Below, in pieces: positions 55,601 to 60,043 of a DNA stretch of 64,000 nucleotides. This stretch comes from Beroe forskalii. Its lineage: Eukaryota; Ctenophora; Nuda; Beroida; Beroidae. Every line of letters starts with the position of its first letter. Within the stretch, counting starts at the first letter, position 1. The translations under genes were made by a program, and so were the position numbers. The DNA lies in contig WFMF01000490.1 in assembly GCA_011033025.1 (NCBI GenBank), forward strand, positions 1 through 64,000, in the 5' to 3' direction. Below the pieces are notes generated by a model. That model searched no databases. It saw nothing but the letters and a program-made list of their open reading frames with translations, and was not told the origin of the DNA.

Positions 55601-56385
55601 CAAGTAAGTTGAGTGAAACTCCGTAATCATGTCAACTCCATGATATGATAGCACCGCAACCTTTGATTTTGAAAATTTGCTGGGCAACATGGTCATCCTG
55701 GTTGTTTCAACATGTTTTCTAAAAGTCTAAATAATGGTCGAATTTTGAGAAAGTATAAATTATGATCTGTAGAAATTATGATGTGTAGAATTTATGATGC
55801 GTACTAATTATGATCATTTTGCAAAAATAATCATAATTAGTACGCATCATAATTTCTACCACTAAGGTATGTCTAAGCGTGCAAGAAATGTTCTTATAAA
55901 TGTTCTTATAGTATTAGTAATTAACTTATTTATTCTCAGAGTGTTTCTCTTCACATGTTTAGTAAGCTCATTACAACTTTCCGTATTTTCAGGAATTCTT
56001 ACCCCTGATAATCAAGTTAAACCTGTTTGGTAAGCTCATTATAAGTCCCCGCTGGACAAGGGGTCGGGTGTTCTGTTCCCGCTTCACAGTACGACCCTGC
56101 AGGACACAAGTGTAAGTGTAAGTAAAATGTTATAGTGTAGGTATTGCGTGCCTCTAAAAAGCTGGAAGCCGTGGATTTATTGTCTTTTTTGAGTAGAATC
56201 TTAGAATTGACAAAAATAGTAGTAGGTGTATGAATAGATTATGCTGAAAAGGCTGTAGTTGAGACAATTCCCACCTGCAGGACAAACCCCTCCGAAGGTC
56301 TGGGTGTCGTCCGGCTGTCCCTCCGTCGCTCCTTCAGAGCAGTAGTATCCGGGGGAGCAGTCGTCCGTGGGGGCCGTGCCTCCTC
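7725..56385 (-). CDS. Giant multi-exon gene for an extracellular protein of GCC2/GCC3 (Ephrin_rec_like) cysteine repeats, partial at both ends
   Basis: At least 96 minus-strand exons of 66-196 bases were followed by 3' splice site, open frame and 5' splice site. They encode modules with cores such as CPAGTY, CPAGKYC and CPAGYYC, usually one to three per exon, typical of the GCC2/GCC3 (Ephrin_rec_like) family. The many paired cysteines suggest a disulfide-rich secreted or cell-surface protein. I see no signal peptide, membrane segment or other domain in these exons, so location is inferred and function unknown. Exon lengths and phases agree across all but a few joins. The rightmost exon needs an upstream exon and the leftmost a downstream one, so both ends lie outside the window or were missed. 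In-window coding is about 11.6 kb. Two or more adjacent genes is the alternative; phase continuity argues against it. Confidence 0.85.
8005..8395 (-). repeat. Tandem array of the exon 95 3' end and its splice donor
   Basis: On the minus strand the words CCATAG, GTTTGTTTG and GGGCTTCCACAGAGA recur about eleven times at alternating spacings of about 25 and 38 bases. The copy at 8,368 is the real end of exon 95 (ACCATAG followed by GTTTGTTTG), so the array replicates an exon end plus donor into the downstream intron. Copies further from the exon are more diverged. Confidence 0.85.
9058..9100 (-). pseudogene. Truncated duplicate of the start of exon 94
   Basis: Minus strand reads a 3' splice site followed by GIPCPAGYY and then a stop, matching the beginning of exon 94 (8,932). 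Flanking intron sequence around GATGGCTG is duplicated with it, so this is a tandem duplication of about 190 bp that has decayed. Confidence 0.7.
9283..9405 (-). repeat. Partial duplicate of exon 93 plus tandem GTAAGTACT donors
   Basis: 9,283-9,355 repeats the 3' two-thirds of exon 93 almost exactly and ends at the same donor position. A pyrimidine-rich CCCCCCTCCAG now precedes it in the right phase, so it could be used as a shorter exon encoding LESCLNCREGWQC. Immediately upstream, GTAAGTACT occurs three times within 42 bases. Confidence 0.75.
10873..13159 (-). CDS. Giant gene exons 83-89
   Basis: Exons: 13,013-13,159 (1-1), 12,704-12,810 (1-0), 12,390-12,552 (0-1), 11,978-12,076 (1-1), 11,511-11,677 (1-0), 11,270-11,369 (0-1), 10,873-11,044 (1-2). 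Pieces include CPIGHYCVQG, CTPCGAGKYC, CPAGHFCEAGATTPTP, CPAGYYCLTG, CQACTRGYYC, CPPGHYCKDG and CTPCTAGFYCNPATV. No signal peptide or start codon context occurs upstream of 13,159, so these exons are unlikely to be a separate gene starting here. Confidence 0.8.
11877..11945. repeat. Short foldback element
   Basis: Inverted arms GGCATATGA...TTGCAATC and GATTGCAA...TCATATGCC surround a GC-rich loop. A related hairpin with the core GAGCACTT.GCAATC occurs at 50,645-50,692. Confidence 0.55.
14130..17469 (-). CDS. Secreted VWA-domain protein, hemicentin/VWA7-like, nested in an intron of the giant gene
   Basis: Six exons: 17,288-17,469, 16,979-17,131, 16,440-16,764, 15,991-16,149, 15,692-15,827 and 14,130-15,508, giving 777 residues and a TGA stop. 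Translation starts at the ATG at 17,469; the first residues form a signal peptide (PLLLFFLLLLPSSLTL). A segment with CYQGDAHSDII and a dibasic, KRD-rich stretch follows. The VWA domain then begins TLTFVIDVSRSMANDM, with the metal-site motif D-x-S-x-S intact, and ends with ALFVFTDASSKDC. A long C-terminal part has no domain I recognise. The FVIDV and VFTDASSKD segments resemble VWA domains of hemicentin and VWA7, which are extracellular. The join of exons 2 and 3 is in frame only with a GT-CA (or TA-AG) intron. It has the same orientation as the giant gene. Confidence 0.85.
16170..16255 (+). repeat. Possible tRNA-derived SINE fragment
   Basis: Within an intron of the VWA gene, TGGTGCAATGG resembles a pol III A box and GGGATCGATTCC, about 35 bases on, resembles a B box. 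No tRNA cloverleaf can be drawn, so this is at most a SINE remnant. Confidence 0.3.
17470..20046. other. Intron/upstream region of the nested VWA gene, no gene seen
   Basis: AT-rich sequence lying both upstream of the VWA start codon and inside the giant gene's longest intron. It should contain the VWA promoter, but I see no clear core motif. A plus-strand ORF at 19,765-19,977 starts with a hydrophobic stretch and is judged unconvincing. Confidence 0.5.
20047..21914 (-). CDS. Giant gene exons 78-82
   Basis: Exons: 21,779-21,914 (1-2), 21,404-21,564 (2-1), 21,118-21,255 (1-1), 20,790-20,919 (1-2), 20,047-20,213 (2-1). Pieces include CPAGSYCPEGSGSPTPCEPG, CPAGSYCEAGSSV, CKEGYFCVAGSTQP, CPLGHYCPTGSSAG, CDVCPAEQYC and CPAGTYGTSAGLSLAAQC. 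Exon 82 ends CDAG at a strong GTAAGT donor (phase 1). Its best continuation is exon 83 at 13,159, which begins GHYCTGG in phase 1, leaving the VWA gene inside this 6.9-kb intron. Confidence 0.8.
20215..20660 (-). repeat. TGACACCACT minisatellite upstream of exon 82
   Basis: About two dozen copies of an 18-bp unit (plus strand GTGAAGTGGTGTCAGGGT with variants). On the transcribed strand each unit contains CTGAC followed by pyrimidine-rich sequence, and the array runs directly into the CTCCCCCAG 3' splice site of exon 82. Confidence 0.9.
20996..21117 (-). repeat. Tandem copies of the exon 80 donor region
   Basis: On the minus strand, AG-GTGGGTT followed by CTTTCATCA or close variants occurs about five times at roughly 22-base spacing, starting from the real donor of exon 80 (CTGCAG then GTGAGT). 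Confidence 0.75.
22117..24321 (-). CDS. Giant gene exons 70-77
   Basis: Exons: 24,256-24,321 (1-1), 24,004-24,108 (1-1), 23,780-23,883 (1-0), 23,370-23,565 (0-1), 23,057-23,167 (1-1), 22,787-22,884 (1-0), 22,454-22,580 (0-1), 22,117-22,272 (1-1). Pieces include FYCEEGEDQKECPPG, CLACPAGRYCEGG, CTPGHFCEG, CKECNAGFLCPVG, CDPGYYCTSG, CQAGYFCEEG, CDAGFYCEAEQSQQTPCPPG and GTYNPDTQSTEYDAC. The intron between exons 76 and 77 has a good branch/pyrimidine region but ends in CCTCCTG instead of AG. Confidence 0.8.
24524..26863 (-). CDS. Giant gene exons 62-69
   Basis: Exons: 26,721-26,863 (1-0), 26,434-26,535 (0-0), 26,092-26,201 (0-2), 25,866-25,938 (2-0), 25,517-25,661 (0-1), 25,219-25,323 (1-1), 24,944-25,024 (1-1), 24,524-24,595 (1-1). 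Pieces include CTDCDEGFYCPEPAQTE, CPAGYYCPAGTAE, CESCPAGKVC, CPAGHYCEGG, CGLCPVGKYC, CPPGHYCLEG, CVDCDVGKYC and GYYCVSRNVEPTP. Exon 69 may have begun further upstream: the bases before its chosen 3' splice site contain DTGSCTA in frame, but a stop lies before that. The array 24,630-24,915 is immediately upstream. Confidence 0.78.
24630..24915 (-). repeat. CTGACACCAGTTCTCT minisatellite upstream of exon 69
   Basis: About fifteen copies of an 18-bp unit; some carry GTTTTC in place of GGTGTC. On the transcribed strand the unit again has CTGAC plus a pyrimidine tract and lies upstream of the 3' splice site of exon 69. Plus-strand ORFs through it are artefacts. Confidence 0.9.
26890..27030 (+). 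repeat. Degenerate TGACACC repeats in the opposite orientation
   Basis: Five or six copies of CTGACACCRCTCTA on the plus strand between exons 61 and 62. Orientation is reversed relative to the other TGACACC arrays. Confidence 0.65.
27055..29376 (-). CDS. Giant gene exons 55-61
   Basis: Exons: 29,262-29,376 (0-1), 28,925-29,053 (1-1), 28,635-28,751 (1-1), 28,194-28,271 (1-1), 27,722-27,850 (1-1), 27,362-27,510 (1-0), 27,055-27,157 (0-1). Pieces include CPQGYFCPEGTGG, CLAGKYCDEVG, CGLGTYCPVGSSTATQ, CEVGASAYQNNECAQGYYC, CQECTEGHYC, CSAGYYCTGGATTPTP and CPERYYCPPGTN. Exon 58 is followed by extra copies of its own 3' end and donor. The 58-59 join works in frame only with a GT-CA intron, or equivalently TT-AG shifted by one base. 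Confidence 0.78.
28025..28193 (-). repeat. Extra copies of the exon 58 3' end and donor
   Basis: Three further copies of a unit of 50-60 bases carrying GGCTACTACTGTCCTCTCAA and the donor GTTAGTC follow the real exon 58 end at 28,194. The copies are nearly identical, so the amplification looks recent. Confidence 0.85.
28467..28620. repeat. 37-bp tandem repeat, four copies
   Basis: The unit AAGTATCTTTTACTTTGGAA plus AGAGAGGGAACCTTG is repeated four times within the intron between exons 57 and 58. Confidence 0.85.
29377..30039. other. Intron of the giant gene, no exon seen
   Basis: Contains a short TGACACC/GGTGTCA stretch next to the exon 55 3' splice site (29,390-29,460) and otherwise AT-rich sequence without cysteine-module exons. 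Confidence 0.6.
30040..32878 (-). CDS. Giant gene exons 47-54, exon 54 with an apparent frameshift
   Basis: Exons: 32,779-32,878 (0-1), 32,255-32,386 (1-1), 31,863-31,937 (1-1), 31,436-31,554 (1-0), 31,092-31,228 (0-2), 30,721-30,857 (2-1), 30,360-30,540 (1-2), 30,040-30,198 (2-0 if one base is missing). Pieces include CLQGFYCPEKQ, CPAGEYQQDYSQGECLEC, GYYCPAGTGPYTTHPCPAG, GLKLEEECQPC, CPAGSYCPVKSS, CPAGKFCPG, CFPCPAGKYC and CPQGTFCPAGS. The intron before exon 50 ends in CCCCG. In exon 54 the cysteine frame is recovered only if one base is added in the G/C run near 30,170. Confidence 0.75.
31958..32045. repeat. Tandem repeat of TTGCTTGGTAACAAGGAT, three copies
   Basis: About 37-bp spacing; lies in the intron between exons 48 and 49. 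Confidence 0.75.
33224..33439 (+). CDS. Candidate small secreted peptide precursor with five pentapeptide repeats
   Basis: A 71-residue ORF on the strand opposite the giant gene, inside the intron between its exons 46 and 47. It opens with a clear hydrophobic signal peptide (MFKFLILFLIIAVTTVEAEG), followed by a KR site, an acidic stretch (DDGKDDGEDDSGD) and five consecutive pentads with Phe third: DIFNR, DMFHE, NIFGQ, DTFDQ, NIFNG, then GR and a stop. The start codon has context AACAATG. Signal peptide plus dibasic site plus short repeats is the layout of a peptide precursor, but I recognise no family. It could be a chance ORF: no splice or poly(A) evidence was seen. Confidence 0.4.
   Translation: MFKFLILFLIIAVTTVEAEGKEKRSVEMAQKQDDGKDDGEDDSGDIFNRDMFHENIFGQDTFDQNIFNGGR
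33738..36520 (-). CDS. Giant gene exons 37-46
   Basis: Exons: 36,398-36,520 (0-0), 36,091-36,226 (0-1), 35,893-35,964 (1-1), 35,624-35,728 (1-1), 35,348-35,431 (1-1), 35,097-35,238 (1-2), 34,847-34,937 (2-0), 34,465-34,549 (0-1), 34,101-34,218 (1-2), 33,738-33,813 (2-0). Pieces include DGTYMTETGATSCLQCP, CPIGTYNPELG, CDDGFYCESG, CDAGYFCKEG, CEAGYLCPGG, CPPGQYCAEQG, CKAGKYCPQ, CPVGKYCTAG and CENCPAGKYC. The intron upstream of exon 37 ends in CCCCG rather than AG. The other joins agree. Confidence 0.8.
33957..34095. repeat. ATTATTCCAAATTTGGAATA tandem repeat
   Basis: About three to four copies of a 37-bp unit that itself contains a palindrome. It runs up to the donor of exon 45. Confidence 0.75.
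36744..38883 (-). CDS. Giant gene exons 32-36, exon 35 interrupted by a minisatellite
   Basis: Exons: 38,736-38,883 (0-1), 38,339-38,488 (1-1), 38,003-38,146 (1-1), 37,119-37,668 (1-1, interrupted), 36,744-36,877 (1-0). Pieces include CPLGSYCPEGTELG, CPKGKFCVAG, CTACDSGFICDS and CQPGHYCEEGSA. Exon 35 reads GYYCQSG through GHYCPEST, is broken by an array of about 350 bp, and continues TQQEPCKPGTY through CPAGSYCSG. The break is flanked by a 19-bp direct repeat. Read straight through, the frame soon meets a stop, so the array must be spliced out or the gene is broken here. Confidence 0.75.
37217..37606 (-). repeat. Minisatellite inside exon 35, flanked by a 19-bp direct repeat
   Basis: About fifteen units like AAGGGTGAAGTGGTGTC (plus strand). 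Both edges carry ACTGTCCTGAGTCTACTAC in the transcribed orientation, once as the end of the exon's first half and once as the start of its second half. Confidence 0.88.
37797..37870 (-). pseudogene. Partial duplicate of the start of exon 35
   Basis: Repeats the 3' splice site and first codons of exon 35 (GYYCQ) with the adjacent intron sequence (GAGAGAAAAGAAGC); the frame is lost after the first residues. Confidence 0.65.
39047..41234 (-). CDS. Giant gene exons 25-31
   Basis: Exons: 41,163-41,234 (1-1), 40,826-40,954 (1-1), 40,460-40,592 (1-2), 40,048-40,142 (2-1), 39,720-39,805 (1-0), 39,345-39,436 (0-2), 39,047-39,158 (2-0). Pieces include CKPCIAGHYCESQ, GYPCAEGYYC, GSYCETGSSIPTPC, CPAGHYCTSGTTA, CLLCPAGYYC, CPAGHYCPAG and CPAGKYQPQPGQTACLPC. 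All phases agree. A short foldback (39,546-39,626) lies between exons 29 and 30. Confidence 0.82.
39546..39626. repeat. Short foldback element
   Basis: Inverted arms AGACGTTGTCTGA and TCAGACAACGTCT around a GC-rich centre of about 55 bases, in the intron between exons 29 and 30. Confidence 0.65.
41378..44408 (-). CDS. Giant gene exons 18-24
   Basis: Exons: 44,316-44,408 (1-1), 44,016-44,144 (1-1), 43,646-43,800 (1-0), 43,161-43,355 (0-0), 42,038-42,176 (0-1), 41,729-41,853 (1-0), 41,378-41,516 (0-1). Pieces include CSQCTAGSYCEAEG, CPVGHYCEAG, CLQCPAGKFC, CPAESGSAQACPAGTH, CLPCGAGKYC, CEAGKYCVEG and ECPAGYVC. The first part of exon 21 is tandemly duplicated upstream at 43,441-43,545. A MITE lies at 42,209-42,993 and a TGACACC-type minisatellite sits just upstream of the 3' splice site of exon 24. 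Confidence 0.82.
41520..41695 (-). repeat. TGACACCACT minisatellite upstream of exon 24
   Basis: About nine units of GTGTCAGAGTGGAGTG type on the plus strand, abutting the 3' splice site of exon 24. Confidence 0.85.
42209..42993. mobile_element. Non-coding transposable element, copy 1 of 3
   Basis: Begins CTAGCAGGCCCGTTGGGCCT, contains CACTCGGCGCTGCTACGCAG, and ends TTACGAAATTAT. Two related copies lie at 50,704-51,689 and 51,696-52,497. No transposase ORF; family not recognised. Confidence 0.75.
43441..43550 (-). pseudogene. Tandem duplicate of the first half of exon 21
   Basis: Matches 43,252-43,361 at nearly every base, including the CCCTCAG 3' splice site and CPAESGSAQACPAGTH. The second half of the exon and its donor are missing, so it cannot replace exon 21. 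Confidence 0.85.
44717..46680 (-). CDS. Giant gene exons 13-17
   Basis: Exons: 46,604-46,680 (1-0), 46,022-46,122 (2-1), 45,450-45,580 (1-0), 45,127-45,260 (0-2), 44,717-44,844 (2-1). Pieces include CAQCEAGKMC, YYCPTGSNPDTA, GTYSSLEGSVECGDCPAG, TNGCPAGTIGTQ and FLCPEGQTTA. The join 13 to 14 does not agree in phase (0 versus 2), so an exon may be missed there or the sequence may carry an indel. The other joins agree exactly. Confidence 0.75.
45859..45885 (-). pseudogene. Duplicated end and donor of exon 14
   Basis: Minus strand CCGTGTGATGCAG then GTGAGC matches the exon 14 end CCTTGTGATGCGG then GTGAGA. Nothing upstream of it resembles an exon. Confidence 0.55.
46697..47494. mobile_element. 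MITE, copy 1, TIR ACCTTAGTGGTAGAAATTAT
   Basis: Terminal inverted repeats of about 24 bp (ACCTTAGTGG... and ...CCACTAAGGT) flanked by T/A; no coding capacity. A second, shorter copy is at 55,165-55,868. Downstream, at about 47,597-47,625, there is a partial copy of the exon 13 start that lies on the other side of the element, so a tandem duplication brackets it. Confidence 0.88.
48102..49081. mobile_element. Long foldback element between 125-bp direct repeats
   Basis: 48,243-48,955 is an inverted repeat with arms of about 350 bp starting CCTTAAGGGGGCCGGGG and centred near 48,600. It is bracketed by similar 125-bp direct repeats (48,102-48,226 and 48,957-49,081, both with GTAATCGCTCTATTGTATTA). 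No ORF of note. Confidence 0.85.
49349..52677 (-). CDS. Giant gene exons 8-12
   Basis: Exons: 52,544-52,677 (1-0), 50,270-50,396 (0-1), 49,974-50,102 (1-1), 49,669-49,785 (1-1), 49,349-49,480 (1-1). Recognisable pieces include CADCEAGFYCPTPATTQ, NGKYCEAGS, CEPGRYC, ECDAGFYCVAGS, GVCPAGRMCSAGTSTP and GYYCEPGSSTP. The intron between exons 8 and 9 is 2.1 kb and holds two tandem copies of a transposable element plus a decayed partial copy of exon 8 near 50,594-50,640. Confidence 0.8.
50594..50692 (-). pseudogene. Decayed 3' end of a duplicate exon 8, joined to a short hairpin
   Basis: Minus strand encodes TTPVSISQCG before GTAACTTT, matching ATTQVSMSQCE before the donor of exon 8. Its 5' part is replaced by a foldback (50,645-50,692). 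Confidence 0.6.
50704..51689. mobile_element. Non-coding transposable element, copy 2, with an inner insertion
   Basis: Same ends as the element at 42,209. It is lengthened by an insertion of about 184 bases (50,934-51,117) bordered by the direct repeat CTTAGACGTGCTA. It is followed directly by copy 3. Confidence 0.72.
51696..52497. mobile_element. Non-coding transposable element, copy 3
   Basis: Starts CTAGCAGGCCCGTTGGGG after TATCATGAA, which also precedes copy 2. Its end is more diverged than those of the other copies. Confidence 0.7.
52840..52969 (-). repeat. Tandem copies of the exon 7 3' end and donor
   Basis: On the minus strand TGTCCACAAG-GT(A/T) recurs about five times at 13-32-base spacing downstream of the true exon 7 end (CCACAAG then GTAGGTCC at 52,970). 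Confidence 0.82.
52970..54252 (-). CDS. Giant gene exons 4-7
   Basis: Exons: 54,167-54,252 (0-2), 53,604-53,734 (2-1), 53,360-53,439 (1-0), 52,970-53,096 (0-1). They encode SGNANQCRPGYFCEAGS, then CPAGKECRTG and CPQGYFC, then GTFGENPGLKLQSECSPC, then GLSAPNGDCTVGYYC and CTAGHYCPQG. The intron between exons 4 and 5 is mostly copies of a 3' splice-site sequence. The intron between exons 6 and 7 lacks a terminal AG: the frame-consistent 3' end reads TTTCCG. Downstream of exon 7 its own 3' end and donor are repeated. Confidence 0.78.
53735..54145 (-). repeat. Intron made of tandem 3' splice-site copies
   Basis: Nearly the whole intron between exons 4 and 5 consists of about nine degenerate copies of the sequence around the exon 5 3' splice site (minus strand CCCCCCTCAGTAACGCT). 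Confidence 0.8.
54842..56385 (-). CDS. Giant gene exons 1-3 (most 5' exons seen)
   Basis: Exons (phase in-out): 56,275-56,385 (1-1), 56,023-56,096 (1-0), 54,842-54,964 (0-0). Exon 1 begins after TGTGCAG and encodes GGTAPTDDCSPGYYC and ends with CPAG; exon 2 encodes GSYCEAG and CPAGTYNELTKQ; exon 3 encodes DNVVDCKACPGGKYC and CPAGYYCPAGSS. No upstream exon could be found between 56,386 and the right edge. A MITE (55,165-55,868) occupies the intron between exons 2 and 3. Confidence 0.8.
55165..55868. mobile_element. MITE, copy 2, TIR ACCTTAGTGGTAGAAATTAT
   Basis: Closely related to 46,697-47,494 over its length, with internal deletions and the same 24-bp terminal inverted repeats. Confidence 0.88.
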
Positions 56386-57784
56386 CTGCACAGAGAAAAT
56401 AGGGGATCTCCCCCTTTGGGGGGGGAGAAAATATAAGGGCTTACCCCAGGGAGAGAAACAACTTTTCTAAGAGAAAGAAGATAGAGGGGGCTTCCCCTGG
56501 AAGATTGGGGTGCAAATGGAGGCTTTGTAAGAGAAGGGGGGAGTGTATGGAGGGGAGGGGAATGGGGAACGGTCTGATGGAAAGGACATTAAATGACATA
56601 ATTACTACTGCGTCTTTTTAACGTCGTCAATATTCAGGGAACTGTGAAGGAGTCCTTATCAGCATGGGAACATGGCTTACTTTGATGACTTCAGACCAAT
56701 CTTCAAAGTGGTCCCTACTTTGGTAGATGCAGCTAGCATCGACACTTAAAGTTATGACTAAACATGACCAATTTTAGGCGCATTTCACAAAGCTGCAAGC
56801 GTATTGTTCATACTTGAAATATCATGACTCATTCATGATAACGCCAGCGACTAAGACGAGATTCTTGGACCTGATAATTTCCCAAAGTAGCGTAACTTCT
56901 ATCTTATTATTCATATTATGCGGTGCAGAATGGCGAGTTTATGATGTTCAAACTTTTAGATTTGCAAGCCCGAGCAGCAGGGTTCAAAGGTAACATTTCA
57001 TAACTATTCAACAGTCATTTCTCCCAGTATGACCAAGCATACCTCCCTTATTTGCTATTCGTAAATATTCATAGTTTTTAATGAGAGCCGTAAAATCCCC
57101 GTCCTTCGAAACGGAATATAAAATGCTAATTTTGATGCGGAGGAAACATTCCTCCTTTGTACCTACAAAAGGTGTAAGTGATCGTTTACCTCCCCCAAAA
57201 CATGACCCTTTTTAGTCCGTTCCGTCGATGCCCTGCAAGTCCTCATTCATCTTTGTCGAAGTCGCCTCAAAGCAGCTGAGAGATTTGAATGAGTAGGGCT
57301 CGATGTAGAAGCCCCTGTGGTGAGCTGGGTAGGTGCCCAGTCGATGCAGATGTCACAGTCACTATGTCAAGGTCAGAGATGGGGTGAATTTTCACAGTCG
57401 ACGTCACAAATGTAGTTAGGGGCAATTAGTCTGCATGAGATCAAGAGTATTGTTACCCTAGTAGGCCTAAGTTACAACCTGACCAAGTTCCTGCACCATG
57501 TAGAAGTCAAAAGTCGCTGTGCAGGCGTGACTCTCCTCACAACCAACGTGAGTGGTCGATACAGTGAGCTGTCCAGTCTGGCAAGTTAAAGTCACCAGTT
57601 ATGTACAAGTCATGGTGCTTTCAGTTTCTGGAGTCCGGTCGAGGTTATGGACCTCGGTAAACTGGTAAACTTAGCGTCGTTAGTGGGTGGTCTGTAGATT
57701 GTTACAAGTATCGTGTCAATACTCTCTAGCGTGCACATTACAGCCTCACAGACGCCGTTATCAAAGACTTCAGTCCTCGATATT
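56386..57784. other. Region upstream of the first exon seen, no gene recognised
   Basis: A purine-rich stretch (56,400-56,580) follows the 3' splice site of exon 1. Beyond it I see no cysteine-module exon, start codon with signal peptide, or promoter motif I can defend. Confidence 0.5.
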
Positions 57785-59810
57785 GAGTCGTCGAGTCGAT
57801 TCGAGTCGAGTCGAGTCGAGTCGTCGAGTCGAGTCGAGTCGTCGAGTCGAGTCGTCGAGTCAAGTCGTCAAGTCGAGTCGTCGAGTCGAGTCGTCGAGTC
57901 GTCGAGTCGTCGAGTCGTCAAGTCCGAGTCGTCGACCGAGTCGTCGAGTCGAGTCGAGTCGTCGAGTCGAGTCGTCGAGTCGAGTCGTCGAGTCGAGTCG
58001 TCGAGTCGAGTCGAGTCGAGTGAGTCGTCGAGTCGTCGAGTCGAGTCGTCACGAGTCGAGTCGTCGAGTCGAGTCGTCGAGTCGAGTCGAGTCGTCGAGT
58101 CGAAGCCTGAGTCGCGTCGAGTCGAGTTGCCGAGTCGTCGAGTCGAGTCGTCGAGTCGTCGTCGAGTCGAGTCGTCGAGTCGAGTCGTCGAGTCGAGAGT
58201 CGTCGAGTCGAGTCGAGTCGCCGAGTCGTCGAGTCGAGTCGTCGAGCCGAGTCGAGAGTCGAGTCGAGTCGAGTCGTCGATTCGAGCCGGTCGTCGAGTC
58301 GTCGAGTCGAGTCGTCGAGTCGAGTCGAGTCGAGTCGAGTCGAGTCGAGTCGAGTCGTCGAGTCGTCGAGTCGTCGAGTCGAGTCGTCGAGTCGAGTCGT
58401 CGAGTCGAGTCGTCGAGTCGAGTCGTCGAGTCGAGTCGTCGAGTCGAGTCGTCGAGTCGAGTCGTCGAGACGAGTCGAGACGAGTCGTCGAGTCGAGTCG
58501 TCGGTCGAGTCGTCGAGTCGAGTCGTCGAGTCGAGTTTCGAGTCGAGTCGAGTCGTCGAGTCGAGTCGTCGAGTCGAGTCGAGTCGAGTCGAGTCGTCGA
58601 GTCGAGTCGTCGAGTCGTCGAGTCGAGTCGTCGAGCGAGTCGAGTCGAGTCGTCGAGTCGAGTCGTCGAGTCGAGTCGTCGAGTCGAGTCGTCGAGTCGA
58701 GTCGTCGAGTCGAGTCGTCGAGTCGAGTCGTCGAGTCGAGTCGTCGAGTCGAGTCGTCGAGTCGTCGAGTCGTCGAGCCGAGTCGTCGAGTCGAGTCGTC
58801 GAGTCGAGTCGTCGAGTCGAGTCGTCGAGTCGAGTCGTCGAGTCGAGTCGTCGAGTCGAGTCGTTGAGTCGAGTCGTCGAGTCGAGTCGTCGAGTCGAGT
58901 CGTCGAGTCGAGTCGTCGAGTCGTCGAGTCGAGTCGTCGAGTCGAGTCGTCGAGTCGAGTCGTCGAGTCGAGTCGAGTCGAGTCGTCGAGTCGAGTCGTC
59001 GAGTCGAGTCGTCGAGTCGAGTCGTCGAGTCGAGTCGAGTCGTCGAGTCGAGTCGAGTCGAGTCGTCGAGTCGAGTCGTCGAGTCGAGTCGTCGAGTCGA
59101 GTCGAGTCGTCGAGTCGAGTCGTCGAGTCGTCGAGTCGTCGAGTCGAGTCGAGTCGAGTCGAGTCGTCGAGTCGAGTCGAGTCGTCGAGTCGTCGTCGAG
59201 TCGAGTCGTCGAGTCGAGTCGAGTCGGGTCGTCGAGTCAAGTCGAGTCGTCGTCGAGTCGAGTCGTCGAGTCGAGTCGTCGAGTCGAGTCGTCGAGTCGT
59301 CGAGTCGAGTCGAGTCGAGTCGAGTCGTCGAGTCGAGTCGTCGAGTCGAGTCGTCGAGTCGAGTCGAGTCGAGTCGAGTCGTCGAGTCGTCGAGTCGAGT
59401 CGTCGTCGAGTCGTCGAGTCGAGTCGAGTCGTCGAGTCGAGTCGTCGAGTCGAGTCGTCGAGTCGAGTCGTCGAGTCGAGTCGTCGAGTCGAGTCGTCGA
59501 GTCGTCGAGTCGTCGAGTCGAGTCGAGTCGTCGAGTCGAGTCGTCGAGTCGAGTCGTCGAGTCGAGTCGTCGAGTCGAGTCGTCGAGTCGTCGAGTCGTC
59601 GAGTCGAGTCGAGTCGTCGAGTCGAGTCGTCGAGTCGAGTCGTCGAGTCGAGTCGTCGAGTCGAGTCGTCGAGTCGAGTCGAGTCGAGTCGTCGAGTCGA
59701 GTCGTTGAGACGAGTCGTCGAGACAAGTCAAAGAGTCGCCAAATCGAGTCTCGAGTTGAGTCATCGAGTCGATTTGAGTCGTCGAGTCACTGGTCGTAGA
59801 GTGACTCACT
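57785..59810. repeat. CpG-dense two-word array of GAGTC and GTC
   Basis: About 2 kb made almost only of GAGTC (5 bases) and GTC (3 bases), with the 13-base order GAGTC-GAGTC-GTC most common. TCGA recurs at nearly every junction, so CpG occurs every 5-8 bases. The centre is homogeneous and both edges are degenerate, as expected for an array that evolves by unequal exchange. No word combination makes a stop in any frame, so the long Ser/Arg/Val/Glu and Thr/Arg/Leu/Asp ORFs are not evidence of coding. Confidence 0.95.
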
Positions 59811-60043
59811 TAACAAGAATACGAAAAACCGTTGATGGAAGAGCTCAAGACTTGAGTCTGATTTAGTGATTTAACTATTTAAAGAGGGGTTTAAATTTAA
59901 TAGCCAATATTTGATTTTGGAAGCCCTTTCAGTGAAATGGATCAAGATGCAGCTAATTTGGTGAAGTTTAATAACGGCCTCTTAAAAATTGAAAAAAGCC
60001 TTTCAATAGGTGTCGTCACTCAGCAGTCAACCGGAATGCGAGA

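Noticed and set aside
57687-59809. ORFs of 673, 602, 384 and 311 codons on both strands
   Set aside because: GAGTC and GTC words cannot form a stop codon in any frame, so open frames are automatic. The predicted Ser/Arg/Val/Glu or Thr/Arg/Leu/Asp strings are low complexity.
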